From Streptacidiphilus pinicola (lineage in GTDB: Bacteria; Actinomycetota; Actinomycetes; Streptomycetales; Streptomycetaceae), in assembly GCF_003258295.1 (NCBI RefSeq), contig NZ_QKYN01000154.1:1-39407 (forward strand): 39,407 nucleotides of DNA, written 5' to 3'. Numbering within the stretch: position 1 is the stretch's first letter; each line of letters starts with the position of its first letter. Under the pieces are notes generated by a model. It saw only the letters and a list, made by a program, of their open reading frames with translations. It made no database searches and was not told the DNA's origin. A program made the translations under genes and the position numbers. Shown piece by piece: positions 39,281-39,407 of the stretch.

Positions 39281-39407
39281 CGTTTGGCCTGCGATGATGC
39301 CCGGGCTGGGGGCTGATGCGTGTGACCCCTGGCCCTGATGCCGCGCCAAGCTGCCGTGCCCGGCGGCTGTCATCGGTGCTGCTGCGGGCGCCCGGGTCCG
39401 GGCTTTC

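Noticed and set aside
39281-39407. Possible gene or RNA at the right end of the window
   Set aside because: No frame with a start and ribosome-binding site and no stable conserved-looking fold seen. The window simply ends in uncharacterised sequence.

Overview
The window reads as chromosomal DNA of a high-GC actinomycete, most likely Streptomyces or a close relative. Codon third positions are strongly G/C, start codons are often GTG, genes are packed in ATGA/GTGA overlaps, and typical families are present (DrrA/DrrB-type ABC exporter, CYP105-like P450, small secreted proteins, class II DAHP synthase). No tRNA, rRNA, CRISPR array or intact insertion sequence was seen.

Layout. (1) 1-3850: a structured 5' leader, then an aromatic-precursor operon (anthranilate-synthase-type component I, its glutamine amidotransferase, class II DAHP synthase) closed by a T-run terminator. 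(2) 3943-5444: a LysR-type protein reduced to its DNA-binding domain, translationally coupled to a JmjC/cupin oxygenase. (3) 5597-12749: the core of a putative ribosomal-peptide (RiPP) cluster. It holds a 58-residue candidate precursor, an MNIO (DUF692) partner protein, the MNIO, a carbamoyltransferase fused to a degenerate subtilisin-like domain, a YcaO and a TfuA with an added zinc ribbon. (4) 12936-20508: an MFS exporter; a minus-strand unit of a 45-residue peptide gene and a GNAT acetyltransferase; then a 103-residue small protein, two paralogous Fe(II)/2-oxoglutarate-type oxygenases, a second carbamoyltransferase and a second MFS exporter. (5) 20582-22826: a P450 and a SAM methyltransferase, separately terminated, both on the minus strand. 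(6) 23031-25896: a tiny leader ORF, a DrrAB-type ABC exporter and a DUF4097 protein. (7) 25897-39407: ordinary or accessory genome with a stand-alone hydroxymethylbilane synthase, secreted proteins, decayed genes (a frameshifted SRPBCC protein, a sigma-factor-tail remnant), a glycosyltransferase 2 preceded by a tiny LAHTG membrane protein, and a CHAT-protease/alpha-beta-hydrolase pair followed by a HEPN-like fragment.

How the parts may work together (inference). The MNIO with its partner and the YcaO-TfuA pair are both peptide-backbone or side-chain modifying systems. Paired 2OG oxygenases next to a carbamoyltransferase suggest hydroxylation followed by O-carbamoylation. There is no separate leader protease; the only protease-like sequence is the S8-type domain fused to carbamoyltransferase 1, and it lacks the catalytic Asp and the oxyanion Asn. 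Two MFS pumps and the ABC pair could export the product, and the GNAT could give immunity. I do not recognise this combination as a characterised RiPP class. Whether the TrpE/TrpG/DAHP operon, the P450 and the methyltransferase belong to the same pathway is not shown by the sequence.
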